From positions 1-60,010 of the forward strand of contig NZ_CAMVDO010000020.1 of assembly GCF_947166265.1 (NCBI RefSeq): 60,010 nucleotides of DNA, read 5' to 3'. Made by a program: the position numbers and the translations under genes. Of this stretch, positions 31,617 through 40,808 are shown in pieces. The DNA comes from an uncultured Fibrobacter sp. (GTDB lineage Bacteria; Fibrobacterota; Fibrobacteria; Fibrobacterales; Fibrobacteraceae). Position 1 is the first letter of the stretch, and every line of letters starts with the position of its first letter. Under the pieces are notes generated by a model. It was not told the DNA's origin. It saw only the letters and a list, made by a program, of their open reading frames with translations, and did no database searches.

Positions 31617-32924
31617 ATGCTTCAATGGGATACTTTGCTATCTGCGACGCGTTACGGGCACCCCGCCGATTTGGACCCGAACCGTTCCGATTTCCATCGC
31701 GATTACGACCGCATTGTTTTTTCGACAGCGTTTAGGCGACTTGGCCGCAAGACCCAGGTGCACCCGTTCTCGGTGAATGACCATGTGCACAGCCGTCTCA
31801 CGCACAGCATCGAGGTCTCGAGTGTGGGCCGCAGCCTTGCGATTACGGTGTACCACCTGATAAAAAAGTATCTGCCCAAGTACATTAACGAGTATCATTT
31901 CGGCACGATCGTGCAGTCCGCCTGCCTGGCCCATGATATTGGAAACCCGCCCTTTGGACACGCAGGCGAAGCCGCTATCCGCGAATGGTTCCGCAAGAAC
32001 CGCACCTCCGCCCCCATGCGCGACCTGAGCGATACCGAGATGGCGGACTTTATCAACTTCGATGGAAACGCGCAAGGGCACCGCATCTTGAGTAAGCTGG
32101 AATACCATTTTCTGGATGGTGGAATGCGCCTCACGTACGCAACGCTTGGCGCCATGATCAAGTATCCGCAGCTTGCAAAATTCGGGCTCCCGACTAGTCT
32201 TTTCTCGACCGAGGCGGATCTTTATCGCGTAACGGCCTATACCTTGGGCATTCCCGAAGTGGAAACGGGCAAGTGGGTTCGCCATCCGCTTGTCTACCTG
32301 ATGGAAGCCGCCGACGATATTTGTTACAGCATCCTGGATGTAGAAGACGCCATTGAACTTGGCATTTTGAGTTACGGCGATGTGCGTGGTATGTTCAGTT
32401 ACCTGTGCGGCCCCGATGTGGATATCGACCGCGAGTTCCAGGAAAACGGCCAGAATTTCCGCGACTTTTTGAGCAGTGTGCGCGGCCTTGCCATTCAGAA
32501 CCTGATTGACGATGTGGCCATGACCTTCGTGAAGCATTACGACGAAATTATGGCGGGGGAGCGCGTCAAGCATTTGACGGTGCTTTCCAAGTCCGACGTG
32601 ATGGAAGGAATCCGCATTGCAAAGCGCCTGGGCGTAGAACGTATTTACCCTGACCGTCGAAAGACCGAACTTGAAGTCGGTAGCTACACGACGCTTGCCA
32701 CGGTGCTTGACGCCTTTATCAATGGCGTTTACGACTATCGTTTGAATGGTAACAATTCTTACCGTGCCGACCGTATTGTGCGACTCATTGGCCAGGCGAA
32801 AATCGGCCAGAGTGTCACGGTGGCCGAAGCGTACCACCAGGTGCTCGACTTTGTAAGCGGCATGACGGACAACTACGCGACCTACCTCGCGCGCCAGATC
32901 GGTGGCCTTGCCATGGGATACTAG
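31617..32924 (+). CDS. dgt: Deoxyguanosinetriphosphate triphosphohydrolase (dGTPase)
   Basis: A 435-residue HD-domain dNTP triphosphohydrolase. RDYDRIVFSTAFRRLGRKTQVHPF is the family N-terminus, RLTHSIEVSSVGRSL holds the first HD histidine, and LAHDIGNPPFGHAGE the HD pair with the GHxGE loop. FDGNAQGHRIL follows. It hydrolyses dGTP (or other dNTPs) to nucleoside and triphosphate. The ATG at 31617 is chosen over 31575; homologues start near MLQWDTLLSA. Followed 6 bases later by a HAD nucleotidase gene, a matching nucleotide-pool context. Confidence 0.92.
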   Translation: MLQWDTLLSATRYGHPADLDPNRSDFHRDYDRIVFSTAFRRLGRKTQVHPFSVNDHVHSRLTHSIEVSSVGRSLAITVYHLIKKYLPKYINEYHFGTIVQSACLAHDIGNPPFGHAGEAAIREWFRKNRTSAPMRDLSDTEMADFINFDGNAQGHRILSKLEYHFLDGGMRLTYATLGAMIKYPQLAKFGLPTSLFSTEADLYRVTAYTLGIPEVETGKWVRHPLVYLMEAADDICYSILDVEDAIELGILSYGDVRGMFSYLCGPDVDIDREFQENGQNFRDFLSSVRGLAIQNLIDDVAMTFVKHYDEIMAGERVKHLTVLSKSDVMEGIRIAKRLGVERIYPDRRKTELEVGSYTTLATVLDAFINGVYDYRLNGNNSYRADRIVRLIGQAKIGQSVTVAEAYHQVLDFVSGMTDNYATYLARQIGGLAMGY

Positions 32925-32930
32925 TCTGTT

Positions 32931-33599
32931 ATGGTCTGGCTGTTCGACTACGATCTGACTTTGTACGGAACCGAGGAAAGGTGCGTTATCAATTCGCTGG
33001 ACCACCGCATTTCGCTTTTTGTGCAGAAAACCGTCGGAGGCGACTTTGAGTCGGCGCATAAGATCCGTACCGATTACCTGGAAAGGTTCGGGACGACGCT
33101 TGCCGGCCTCATGGTGATGAACAATACCGACCCGGATGATTTTTTTGACTTTATCCATGAGCCGGAATACCTGATTTACCCCAAGAAGGCCCCAGAAAAG
33201 CTAGCCCTGTTGCAAAGCTTGAAGGGCCCGCGATTCGTGTTTACGAACGGCCGCCACGACTGGAGCGAGGCCGGCATGGCGCACATGGGGATTGATTCGG
33301 CGATTGACGGCGTGTTCGACCTGAAACAGTTGGATTGGGTGGGTAAACCGCACGATAGCGCCTACGAAAAAATGGAAAGGTGGCTTGCCGAAAAACTTTC
33401 GACGAAGGGTGTTGCTTATCCGGAAAATCCCAAGGAAATCGTGCTGCTCGAAGATTCGCTCCGTAACCTGGAACCGGCGTACCGCCGCGGTTGGACGACC
33501 ATTTTCGTGAACCCTACCCCTGACACCCCCGACTGGGTGGACTTCCATATCCCGCATTTGCTGAATCTATGTGATATAAAACCGGACTCCGCCCTATGA
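32931..33599 (+). CDS. HAD phosphatase, pyrimidine 5'-nucleotidase (SDT1-like)
   Basis: A 222-residue HAD enzyme: WLFDYDLTLYGTE (motif I with two Asp), FVFTNGRHDWSEA (motif II), GKPHDSAYEK (motif III Lys) and LLEDSLRNLEPA (motif IV). The layout and the FDYDLTLY variant are those of the SDT1/PHM8 pyrimidine nucleotidase subgroup (TIGR01993 type). It is coupled to dgt and, by ATGA, to the next HAD gene, suggesting nucleotide turnover. Confidence 0.82.
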   Translation: MVWLFDYDLTLYGTEERCVINSLDHRISLFVQKTVGGDFESAHKIRTDYLERFGTTLAGLMVMNNTDPDDFFDFIHEPEYLIYPKKAPEKLALLQSLKGPRFVFTNGRHDWSEAGMAHMGIDSAIDGVFDLKQLDWVGKPHDSAYEKMERWLAEKLSTKGVAYPENPKEIVLLEDSLRNLEPAYRRGWTTIFVNPTPDTPDWVDFHIPHLLNLCDIKPDSAL

Positions 33600-34456
33600 A
33601 ACTCCTCTTTACAGATCTTGATGGAACCCTTCTGACCGACGACAAGCAGATTCTTGATGTCGACATGTCCGCCATTTCAAAAATGCTGGAGGAGGGGCAC
33701 AAGCTGGTGCTTTGTACGGGCCGTCCGCTCACGAGTGCCAAGATGCTTGCGAAACGTTACGGTTTCGACAGGCCGGGCTTTTTTCTGGTGAGTTTCAACG
33801 GTGGCCTTATCTACGACTACGCGACGGAAAAGTCGATTCTCACGCGGCGGATTTCGGTAGATGACGTCAAGTTCATTATGGACCGGGCGCACGAGTGCGG
33901 GATGCATGCACACACCTATGCGGGGGACCTGGTGGTTTCGGAGCATGAGACGGAACAGCTCAAGACCTATTGCCGTATTATGCAGATGGATTACCTGGTG
34001 GTAAACGATATCCGCGAGTATTTCGGTTCCGAGGGGGTTACCTCGGGCTTGGCGCCGAACGTTCCAATCAATGTGGTGGTAAAGCCCCCTATCAAGGTGA
34101 ATATCATTACGCCATTCGATCACGGTAGCCTGGTGGATTTCCGCGCCGAGATGCGCAAGACCACTGCAGGAAAGCTTTTTGATGTCTTCAGCAAGCCCGA
34201 AATGCTCGAATTTTCGCACCTGAAGAGCAACAAGGGCGATGCAGTGCGTTTTATGGCCGATTTCTACAAGGTCCCGCTTTCTTCTACGATTGCGGTGGGC
34301 GACGAGGAAAATGACTGCCCCATGATAGAGGCTGCCGGGGTGGGGGTTGCTATGTCGAATGCGTCCGAAGTGGCTAAAAAGGTCGCAAATTACGTGACCG
34401 TGGCTGACAATAACCACGGTGGCATCGCCGAGGTTATCCAAAAATTCGTTTTTTAG
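33596..34456 (+). CDS. Cof-type HAD-IIB sugar/nucleotide phosphatase
   Basis: A 286-residue HAD-IIB protein: LLFTDLDGTLLTDD (motif I), LCTGRPLTSA (motif II), KGDAVRFM (motif III Lys) and GDEENDCPMIEAAGVGVAMSNA (motif IV), with a large alpha/beta cap between motifs II and III. Substrates of the Cof group include sugar phosphates, PLP and flavin nucleotides and cannot be chosen from sequence. Confidence 0.88.
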   Translation: MKLLFTDLDGTLLTDDKQILDVDMSAISKMLEEGHKLVLCTGRPLTSAKMLAKRYGFDRPGFFLVSFNGGLIYDYATEKSILTRRISVDDVKFIMDRAHECGMHAHTYAGDLVVSEHETEQLKTYCRIMQMDYLVVNDIREYFGSEGVTSGLAPNVPINVVVKPPIKVNIITPFDHGSLVDFRAEMRKTTAGKLFDVFSKPEMLEFSHLKSNKGDAVRFMADFYKVPLSSTIAVGDEENDCPMIEAAGVGVAMSNASEVAKKVANYVTVADNNHGGIAEVIQKFVF

Positions 34457-34572
34457 CCCATTTTAGGTGCGAATATTCCAGTTTGGAGTATTTATTGTAA
34501 AAAAAAATTGCACGTTTTCGCTACATTATGGTATCTTGATTATAGAATGTTCTTATTTGGGATGCCATTTGT

Positions 34573-36426
34573 ATGAAACAATTCCAGTTTGATTACCATA
34601 GTATAACCTCGTTAAAGCGTGATCTTGACAAGATTAACCTTTGGTGCAAATCGAAGGCGTTGTCGCATGTGGTGTTCCAGATTTATTCCGATTCCCTGGA
34701 TAGGGGGCAAATTGACCTTGTCTGTGACGTGGTGTCGCAGAGCTTCCCCAAGGCAATTTGCATGGGGTGTTCTACGAACGGCAACATTATCGAAGGGCGG
34801 CTTTCCAAGGCGTCTATCTCGATTGTCTGCACAATTTTTGAATATCCGACCACGCAGGTCAAGTTGCTTCAGTACACGCTAAATGCCGAAACGGCGCTCA
34901 GTGTAGTGGACGAAATCAAGCAGGAAATCAAGGCGAACCCGTGGGTCAAGGCGGTGGAACTGCAGCTGACCATCCGCGGTATGTCGATGACTCCGTTCTG
35001 CGATGCGTTTCAGGACGTGGACCCCTCTATCGCCATTTTCGGCGGCGGTGCATTCAACCCGGACCTGAACCGTAACGATGCCTGCGTATTTTCGAATGTC
35101 AAGGGCTATTCCGAGGGTGGTGTTATCGCTCTTCTGATTGGTGGCGAAAATTTCTACACCTATACGACCCATATTACGGGCTGGAAACCGCTCGGTCGTG
35201 AATTCCTCGTAACCAAGGCCAAACAGGCGATTCTTTATGAATTGGATGGCAAGCCCGCCTACGAGGCCTATTATCGTTACCTGAATATTTTAAAGGACGA
35301 ACATTTCTTCAACAATACGTTGGAATTCCCGTTCTTCTACAAGCATCATGGCATCAACATCTTGCGTGCGCCGATTTCTTGCAATGACGACGGCTCGTTG
35401 GTGATGACTGCCGATATCGACGAAAACGTGAAGGCACGCTTGGCGTATGGAGACCCGTGGACAATCTTGGCTAGCGTCCGTAAAGATGGTGCAAAGATTG
35501 GCGAATTCAATCCAGAAGTCATCAAGGTGTTCTCCTGTGCTGCCCGCCGCACGTTCTGGGGCAAAGAAGAAATCAGTAACGAAACGCTTCCGCTGCAGAG
35601 CCTTGCTGCGACTTCGGGCTTCTATACCTCGAGTGAATTTTTGCGTACCGGTGAGTACGTGAACCAGCATAACGTGACGCTGGTGATTGCTGCCATGCGA
35701 GAAGGCCGTGGCGGTGAACATTACGACTTGGATATGGCTCAGGAGTCGTTCTCCGGAAAGGTCTCGATGATTAACCGTTTGGCGACCTTCATCGATGCGG
35801 CGACGCAGGAACTGGCCGAGGCGAACGAGAAACTATCGTTGATGGCCATTACGGATCCGCTTTCGAGCCTCTTTAACCGTGGCGAAATCCAGCGGCGTAT
35901 TTCCTTGTGCACCGAGAAAAAGATTTCGGGTTGTCTCGTGATGCTCGATATCGATAACTTTAAACAAATCAACGATAATTTCGGACACCAGGAAGGCGAT
36001 AACGTCATCAAGGGTATTTCGTATGTGATGCGTCGTGTGGCTGACGAGTGTGGACTTTCCGGCGTGAATGCCCACGATATAAAGTTTGACGATATCGACG
36101 GTATGTATGCAGATATTGCGGTCGAAGATTTTGACGGTGCTCCGAAGTTCAAAATCTTCAATGTCAAAACGCCCATTGGCCGTTGGGGTGGCGAAGAATT
36201 TATGGTGCTGCTGCAGGAAGCCTCGAAGGATGCGGCTATCGATTTTGCCGAACGTGTCCGTAAGGCTTTCAATGAAATCGCTTTCGAAAAGGCGGGACAC
36301 CGTTCTGTGAGTATCGGTGTTACCGAAATCAAGGATGGAGAATGTGCCGATGAAGCATGTGTCCGAGTGGACCAGGCGCTTTACCGTGCGAAGGATGGTG
36401 GCAAGAACCGTGTCGTTGTGATTTAA
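34573..36426 (+). CDS. FIST sensor - GGDEF diguanylate cyclase
   Basis: A 617-residue protein. Residues ~1-390 are FIST_N plus FIST_C-type sensory sequence (SHVVFQIYSDS, AICMGCSTNGNI, IAIFGGGAFNP, FSCAARRTFWG, GFYTSSEFL), a domain thought to bind small ligands such as amino acids. A short helical linker leads to the GGDEF domain: DPLSSLFNRG (about 433), MLDIDNFKQINDNFGHQEGD, and the active loop GGEEF (about 538). About 50 extra residues lie between the VIKGISYVMRR helix and the GRWGGEEF hairpin, where ordinary GGDEF domains have only a few. No membrane segments: cytoplasmic c-di-GMP synthesis. Gene 2 of the pair follows 13 bases later. Confidence 0.85.
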   Translation: MKQFQFDYHSITSLKRDLDKINLWCKSKALSHVVFQIYSDSLDRGQIDLVCDVVSQSFPKAICMGCSTNGNIIEGRLSKASISIVCTIFEYPTTQVKLLQYTLNAETALSVVDEIKQEIKANPWVKAVELQLTIRGMSMTPFCDAFQDVDPSIAIFGGGAFNPDLNRNDACVFSNVKGYSEGGVIALLIGGENFYTYTTHITGWKPLGREFLVTKAKQAILYELDGKPAYEAYYRYLNILKDEHFFNNTLEFPFFYKHHGINILRAPISCNDDGSLVMTADIDENVKARLAYGDPWTILASVRKDGAKIGEFNPEVIKVFSCAARRTFWGKEEISNETLPLQSLAATSGFYTSSEFLRTGEYVNQHNVTLVIAAMREGRGGEHYDLDMAQESFSGKVSMINRLATFIDAATQELAEANEKLSLMAITDPLSSLFNRGEIQRRISLCTEKKISGCLVMLDIDNFKQINDNFGHQEGDNVIKGISYVMRRVADECGLSGVNAHDIKFDDIDGMYADIAVEDFDGAPKFKIFNVKTPIGRWGGEEFMVLLQEASKDAAIDFAERVRKAFNEIAFEKAGHRSVSIGVTEIKDGECADEACVRVDQALYRAKDGGKNRVVVI

Positions 36427-36439
36427 GGAGTGGTGAGCT

Positions 36440-38095
36440 ATGGAAGAAGTATACAAAATCAAGCTGGACTCTTTGTATGAGGCATTCTCCATTCTGGCGG
36501 ATGGTGCTTATACGTATATTGCCGATATCAAGCACAATTACTCACGATGGTCCAAGAAGGCCGTGGAATATTTTGGCTTGCCCGGTGAATATATGGAAGA
36601 TGCCGGAAACGTTTGGATGGAAAATGTTCACCCCGACGATCGAGCCGCATACGCGGAAAGCATTAACGAAATATTTTCTGGCAAAGTCAGTGAACATAAT
36701 CTGCAGTACCGTGTCCGCACCAAGGATGGCAATTACATCGTCTGTACCTGTCGTGGCGTGGTGATTCGAGATGAAAATGGACAGCCCGATTATTTTGGTG
36801 GAAACATCAAGAATAACGATACGTTGAGTTATTTCGATGATATCTCGAATTTCAGGAGCCTGTACGGCTTCCTCGAAGACCTGCAGTCAGCGAGATGGAA
36901 GGGCGACAGCATCCAGATTATGCTGGTAGGCATCAACGAGTTCTCCCGATTGAACGAAATTTACGGCTATACCTTCGGAAACCGCGTCCTGCAGGAATTC
37001 TCGAAGATGATCAAGGTCGAAGCGAACGGTATGGGGGAATGGTACCGAATGGATGGCACCAAGTTCGCCATTGTTTGCAAGAAGTCTTCTGTTGACGATC
37101 TCAAGAACCTGTACAAGCGAATCCAGTACAATTCTCTTCATGACTTTATCGTTGACGACAACCGAGTGGTCCTTTCGTTTATTGCTGGGGCCATCAACTT
37201 GGATAAATTGGATGTGTCTGCAGAGACGGTGTATTCCTGCCTGCGTTTCGCCTATTACGAATCCAAGAACAACCACCTGGGCGATCTGTTCGTGCTCAAG
37301 AATAACGTGAGCGACGACAAACGATTTGCCATCGAACGCATCAACGTCATTCGCAATAGCATTGTGAACAACTGCGAAGGGTTCTTCCTCTGCTACCAGC
37401 CGATTGTCGATGCGACTTCCGAAAAGATTATCGGGGCCGAAGCTCTTATCCGCTGGAAAAATGACGAGTACGGCGTGGTGCCGCCGGTGCAGTTCGTGGA
37501 TGTGCTGGAACAGGACAACCTGTTCCCGGAACTCGGTAAGTGGATTTTGCGGACGGCGCTCACCGATACGAAAAAGTTCCTGGCTCGTTACCCGGGCTTT
37601 ATCGTGAACGTGAACCTGTCTTACACGCAGCTAGAAAAGTCCGATTTCGTGGAAGACGTGCTTGGAATTATCGAGGAAGTGAATTTCCCGCCGCAGAACC
37701 TGTGCCTTGAAATTACGGAACGTTGCCGCCTTTTGGACATGGAACTCTTGAAGAAAATCTTTACGCAGCTCCGCAAGCATGGCATCAAGGTGGCGCTCGA
37801 TGACTTTGGAACGGGCTTCAGTTCGATTGGCGTGCTGCGTGAACTCCCGGTGACGACGGTGAAGATCGACCGCAGTTTCGTGATGAATATCGAAAAGAAC
37901 AATTCGGACCAGAATACGGTACGCTTCATTTCGGAGCTGGCGGATTCGTTCTCGTCTTCGGTGACGGCAGAAGGTATCGAAACGTCCGAAATGCGCGAAT
38001 TCCTGCTACGCTTCAAGATCAAGAGCCTGCAGGGCTTCTACTATTCCAAGCCGCTCCCGATGGACGAATTCATGGAAAAGTACGTAAACGCGTAG
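36440..38095 (+). CDS. PAS - degenerate GGDEF - EAL c-di-GMP phosphodiesterase
   Basis: A 551-residue protein. PAS fold at ~15-130 (YFGLPGEYMED, VHPDDRAAYAESI, YRVRTKDGNYIVCTCRG). The GGDEF region (about 130-290) has MDGTKF (about 204) in place of GGDEF, so it cannot make c-di-GMP. The EAL domain (about 310-550) is complete: GAEALIRW, NVNLSYTQL, LEITER, LDDFGTGFSS, KIDRSFV and TAEGIET, so it should hydrolyse c-di-GMP. It follows the FIST-GGDEF gene after 13 bases; the two form a synthesis/degradation pair with different sensors. Confidence 0.9.
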   Translation: MEEVYKIKLDSLYEAFSILADGAYTYIADIKHNYSRWSKKAVEYFGLPGEYMEDAGNVWMENVHPDDRAAYAESINEIFSGKVSEHNLQYRVRTKDGNYIVCTCRGVVIRDENGQPDYFGGNIKNNDTLSYFDDISNFRSLYGFLEDLQSARWKGDSIQIMLVGINEFSRLNEIYGYTFGNRVLQEFSKMIKVEANGMGEWYRMDGTKFAIVCKKSSVDDLKNLYKRIQYNSLHDFIVDDNRVVLSFIAGAINLDKLDVSAETVYSCLRFAYYESKNNHLGDLFVLKNNVSDDKRFAIERINVIRNSIVNNCEGFFLCYQPIVDATSEKIIGAEALIRWKNDEYGVVPPVQFVDVLEQDNLFPELGKWILRTALTDTKKFLARYPGFIVNVNLSYTQLEKSDFVEDVLGIIEEVNFPPQNLCLEITERCRLLDMELLKKIFTQLRKHGIKVALDDFGTGFSSIGVLRELPVTTVKIDRSFVMNIEKNNSDQNTVRFISELADSFSSSVTAEGIETSEMREFLLRFKIKSLQGFYYSKPLPMDEFMEKYVNA

Positions 38096-38099
38096 TTAG

Positions 38100-38262
38100 A
38101 GCTTTGGTTCGGCAAGCTCACGCTTCGCAGGCTCGCTAACCTTGTTTATAAGGTCCCTGAGCCTGCCGAAGGGCAATGATGTATCAGGTTACAGGCTTCA
38201 GGCGTCAGGTCATCAGCTGTCATCCTGAGCGGAGCCGTTAGGCGAAGTCGAAGGATCTCTAG
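38100..38262. repeat. Composite REP region
   Basis: ggttcggcaagctcacgcttcgcaggctcgc, a TCCCTGAGCCTGCCGAAGGG block and GTCATCCTGAGC...GAAGTCGAAGGATCTCTAG. The last part is the same repeat type found inside the TrpF coding region. No gene in 38096-38318. Confidence 0.75.
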
Positions 38263-38318
38263 TACCTATTAACTAGTAACTAGCCCGCAGGGCGTGACTT
38301 CTTACTATATTTCACGGC

Positions 38319-40808
38319 ATGAAGAATATTCTTGAACGCCTGGGTGTTGGCCGCAGGCATTTTGCCGTATTAGGTATTACGCTTGCCGTCTTGGTGGGCG
38401 CATTCCTCATTTTTAACAATCTTACCGTTCCGTATGCAAGGCGCTGGGATATCGACTGGGGCTATTACGCCATCCTTTCGACGTTCATTTTGCTTGTTGT
38501 GGGTGTGGTGGTGAACTTGCCCGTGATATGGCACGGTTGGAGGGATTTTAAGCCTTCGGGAAAAAGCATCTGCGCCTTTGCGGGGATTGCGCTTGTGTTT
38601 TCGGTGTTCATGTTCGGAAATATCAGCAATACGCACCGTGTGTTGAGCGACGAGACTAGCTGGGAGTCCATGGGCCTCCAGATGTATTTTGAACATACGG
38701 GTGGCATCTGTAATGAGGGCATTTGGAACGATGGCGTTCTGGATTGCAAGCACGAGGTGAATAACTTCAAGGGCAAGGCGCTAGGCTTTGTGTATTCGCT
38801 GGTATTCAACTTTATGCCGCCGAACCGCGATACGGCCCTGTTGGTCAATTATCCTTTCTACCTGTTCAGCCTTCTGTTCTTTTTCTTTGCACTTTCCAAG
38901 TGGTTCAAGAACGACTGGGCGGCTCTCGCGGCAACGGCCTTCTTGGGCGGGATGCCGATTTACCTGCTGCAGGCCAGGTCAGCTTCGACCGAGGTGCTGT
39001 ATATTTTCCTGCTTTCGGTGTTGATGGCTTGGTATGCGTTTGTCCCGGCAAGCAAGGTGAACTGGAAACATTTCCTCTTGACGGTTCCGCTACTCGGTTT
39101 CTTTGCGCAGACTCGCCAGGAAACGGTGTTTGCCTTTGTTCCGTTCGCTCTTTTCTATTATAAGTATTTCTTTGAAAAGGCGCACAGGCTTCCGTTGTTC
39201 GTGGCTTCGGTGATTGCCGTAAGCTGGCCTTCGGTGAATACGATGGCTGCCTACCGTGGTTACGATTTCCAGGGGGGCGAACATGCGGCTCATTCGTTTG
39301 AAAACCTGTGGTTCAATCTGAAGACCAATATCGAAGTCATGCTGAATCTGGACAAGGATCCGTCTTTTGGCGGCATCATGGAAAATCCGTTCTACACGAC
39401 ATTTACGATTATCCTTTTGGCGGCTACGGTATGGCTCCTGTTCCGCCTGATTTACTCCCGTAGGTATTGGCGCGGTGCCCTTTTGGGGATCACCTTCTGC
39501 ATCCAGATTTTTGTCATCCTTCTGAATGTGTCGGGTACCTTTACGATTGACATTAACCAGCGTTACGTGCTGGTGGCGCTTCCGTTGTTTGCCCTGATTA
39601 TGGCGCTTGGCCTATACGACGCTCTTGCGTTTACGACCAAGATGAAAGCCGATGCTGCCGGAAAGATTATTTTCGTGGTTGCGGCAGCGTTGTCGATTGG
39701 CCTTATGGTTTACCATGGCGACAGTTACCGCCACAACATGCTTTACTATAAGAATAAGCTTTTGGGCGAAGAAGATTATCTGGACCACGTTCTGGAAACT
39801 TTCCCCGAAAAGTCCATCTTTATTTATGCACGCCCGTGGCAGATGCTTGCCTCGGGACATAGCTCGTTTAGCGAACGCACCTTTATGGGGTGGGACAACG
39901 AGACTTTTGCCAAGTGGCAGCAGGTGTCTGGCGGAAACATTTACATGGTCCGCGGTCAGGATGGTTACGGCCAGCTGAACAGGAAATCGCGTGTGGTGGG
40001 TTTCAAGACAACGGACCAGGTGGACGAAATCTTGCAGGACTACAAGAGCGAACGCGTGTTGATTGAACCCAAGTTGTTCGGCTATCCGCTTGCCATTTAT
40101 AAGATTTCGGCAAAGAAGGGAGTGTCTACCTACTTGCAGAATTTCTTTGTAGGCGACATGGAAAACAATTCGATGGTGGTGAACAAGCGTTTCCCCGAGA
40201 CCATTACCTGTAATTATGCATTGAACGGGGAACTGCAGGAGGAACTGATGCTTTCGCAGGAAGCGGATACCTTGGCGCTCGATTCTTCCAAGATTAGAGC
40301 CGGTATGAACCGCGTGTCCCTGGAATGTCTGATGCCCGATTCCGATACGCTTCGCTTGGCGAAGGACTTCTTTGTCGAATCGCCCGAGGTTCTTTTGCTT
40401 TCTAGCCTGAGAATAGATTCCTTTAACCAGGCGTGGGGCTCTCCGCAGATCAATGAATCGGTGGAACACCATAAGATAACCTTGGACAAGGAAGTTTTCC
40501 GTTACGGTATCGGTTCGCATGCGTCTTCTTATCTCCGCTATAAGTTGCCGAGAACCTACAATACGTTCTACGCGACGGTCGGCCTAGATGACGAAAGTGC
40601 TTGTGGCGACGGAGCTTCGTTTATCGTGATGGGCGATGACCGTGAAATTTTCCGTAGCAAGCGCTTGTATTCTACGGAAAAGCAGGCTCTGAAACTGGAT
40701 GTGTCGGGGGTTCAGGTCCTTGAACTTCGCATTGATGAAGGCGACAAGAAGGATAAGGACTGCGACCACGGCGATTGGGCGAATGCCTGGCTGGAGGCCT
40801 CTCGTTGA
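38319..40808 (+). CDS. GT-C-type membrane glycosyltransferase with C-terminal NPCBM domain
   Basis: An 829-residue protein. About 11-12 hydrophobic helices occupy residues 15-470, with a DE motif (SDETSWESM, about 110) in the first external loop, as in ArnT/PMT-type GT-C enzymes that use polyprenyl-phosphate sugars. A soluble region (about 480-690) follows, and residues ~690-829 form an NPCBM carbohydrate-binding domain: WGSPQINESVEHHKITL, YGIGSHASSYLRYKL, FYATVGLDDES, KLDVSGVQVLELRID and DHGDWANAWLE. The extracytoplasmic sugar-binding module on a membrane transferase is unusual. The TATATTTC just upstream suggests a promoter close to the start. Stop overlaps the next gene. Confidence 0.8.
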   Translation: MKNILERLGVGRRHFAVLGITLAVLVGAFLIFNNLTVPYARRWDIDWGYYAILSTFILLVVGVVVNLPVIWHGWRDFKPSGKSICAFAGIALVFSVFMFGNISNTHRVLSDETSWESMGLQMYFEHTGGICNEGIWNDGVLDCKHEVNNFKGKALGFVYSLVFNFMPPNRDTALLVNYPFYLFSLLFFFFALSKWFKNDWAALAATAFLGGMPIYLLQARSASTEVLYIFLLSVLMAWYAFVPASKVNWKHFLLTVPLLGFFAQTRQETVFAFVPFALFYYKYFFEKAHRLPLFVASVIAVSWPSVNTMAAYRGYDFQGGEHAAHSFENLWFNLKTNIEVMLNLDKDPSFGGIMENPFYTTFTIILLAATVWLLFRLIYSRRYWRGALLGITFCIQIFVILLNVSGTFTIDINQRYVLVALPLFALIMALGLYDALAFTTKMKADAAGKIIFVVAAALSIGLMVYHGDSYRHNMLYYKNKLLGEEDYLDHVLETFPEKSIFIYARPWQMLASGHSSFSERTFMGWDNETFAKWQQVSGGNIYMVRGQDGYGQLNRKSRVVGFKTTDQVDEILQDYKSERVLIEPKLFGYPLAIYKISAKKGVSTYLQNFFVGDMENNSMVVNKRFPETITCNYALNGELQEELMLSQEADTLALDSSKIRAGMNRVSLECLMPDSDTLRLAKDFFVESPEVLLLSSLRIDSFNQAWGSPQINESVEHHKITLDKEVFRYGIGSHASSYLRYKLPRTYNTFYATVGLDDESACGDGASFIVMGDDREIFRSKRLYSTEKQALKLDVSGVQVLELRIDEGDKKDKDCDHGDWANAWLEASR

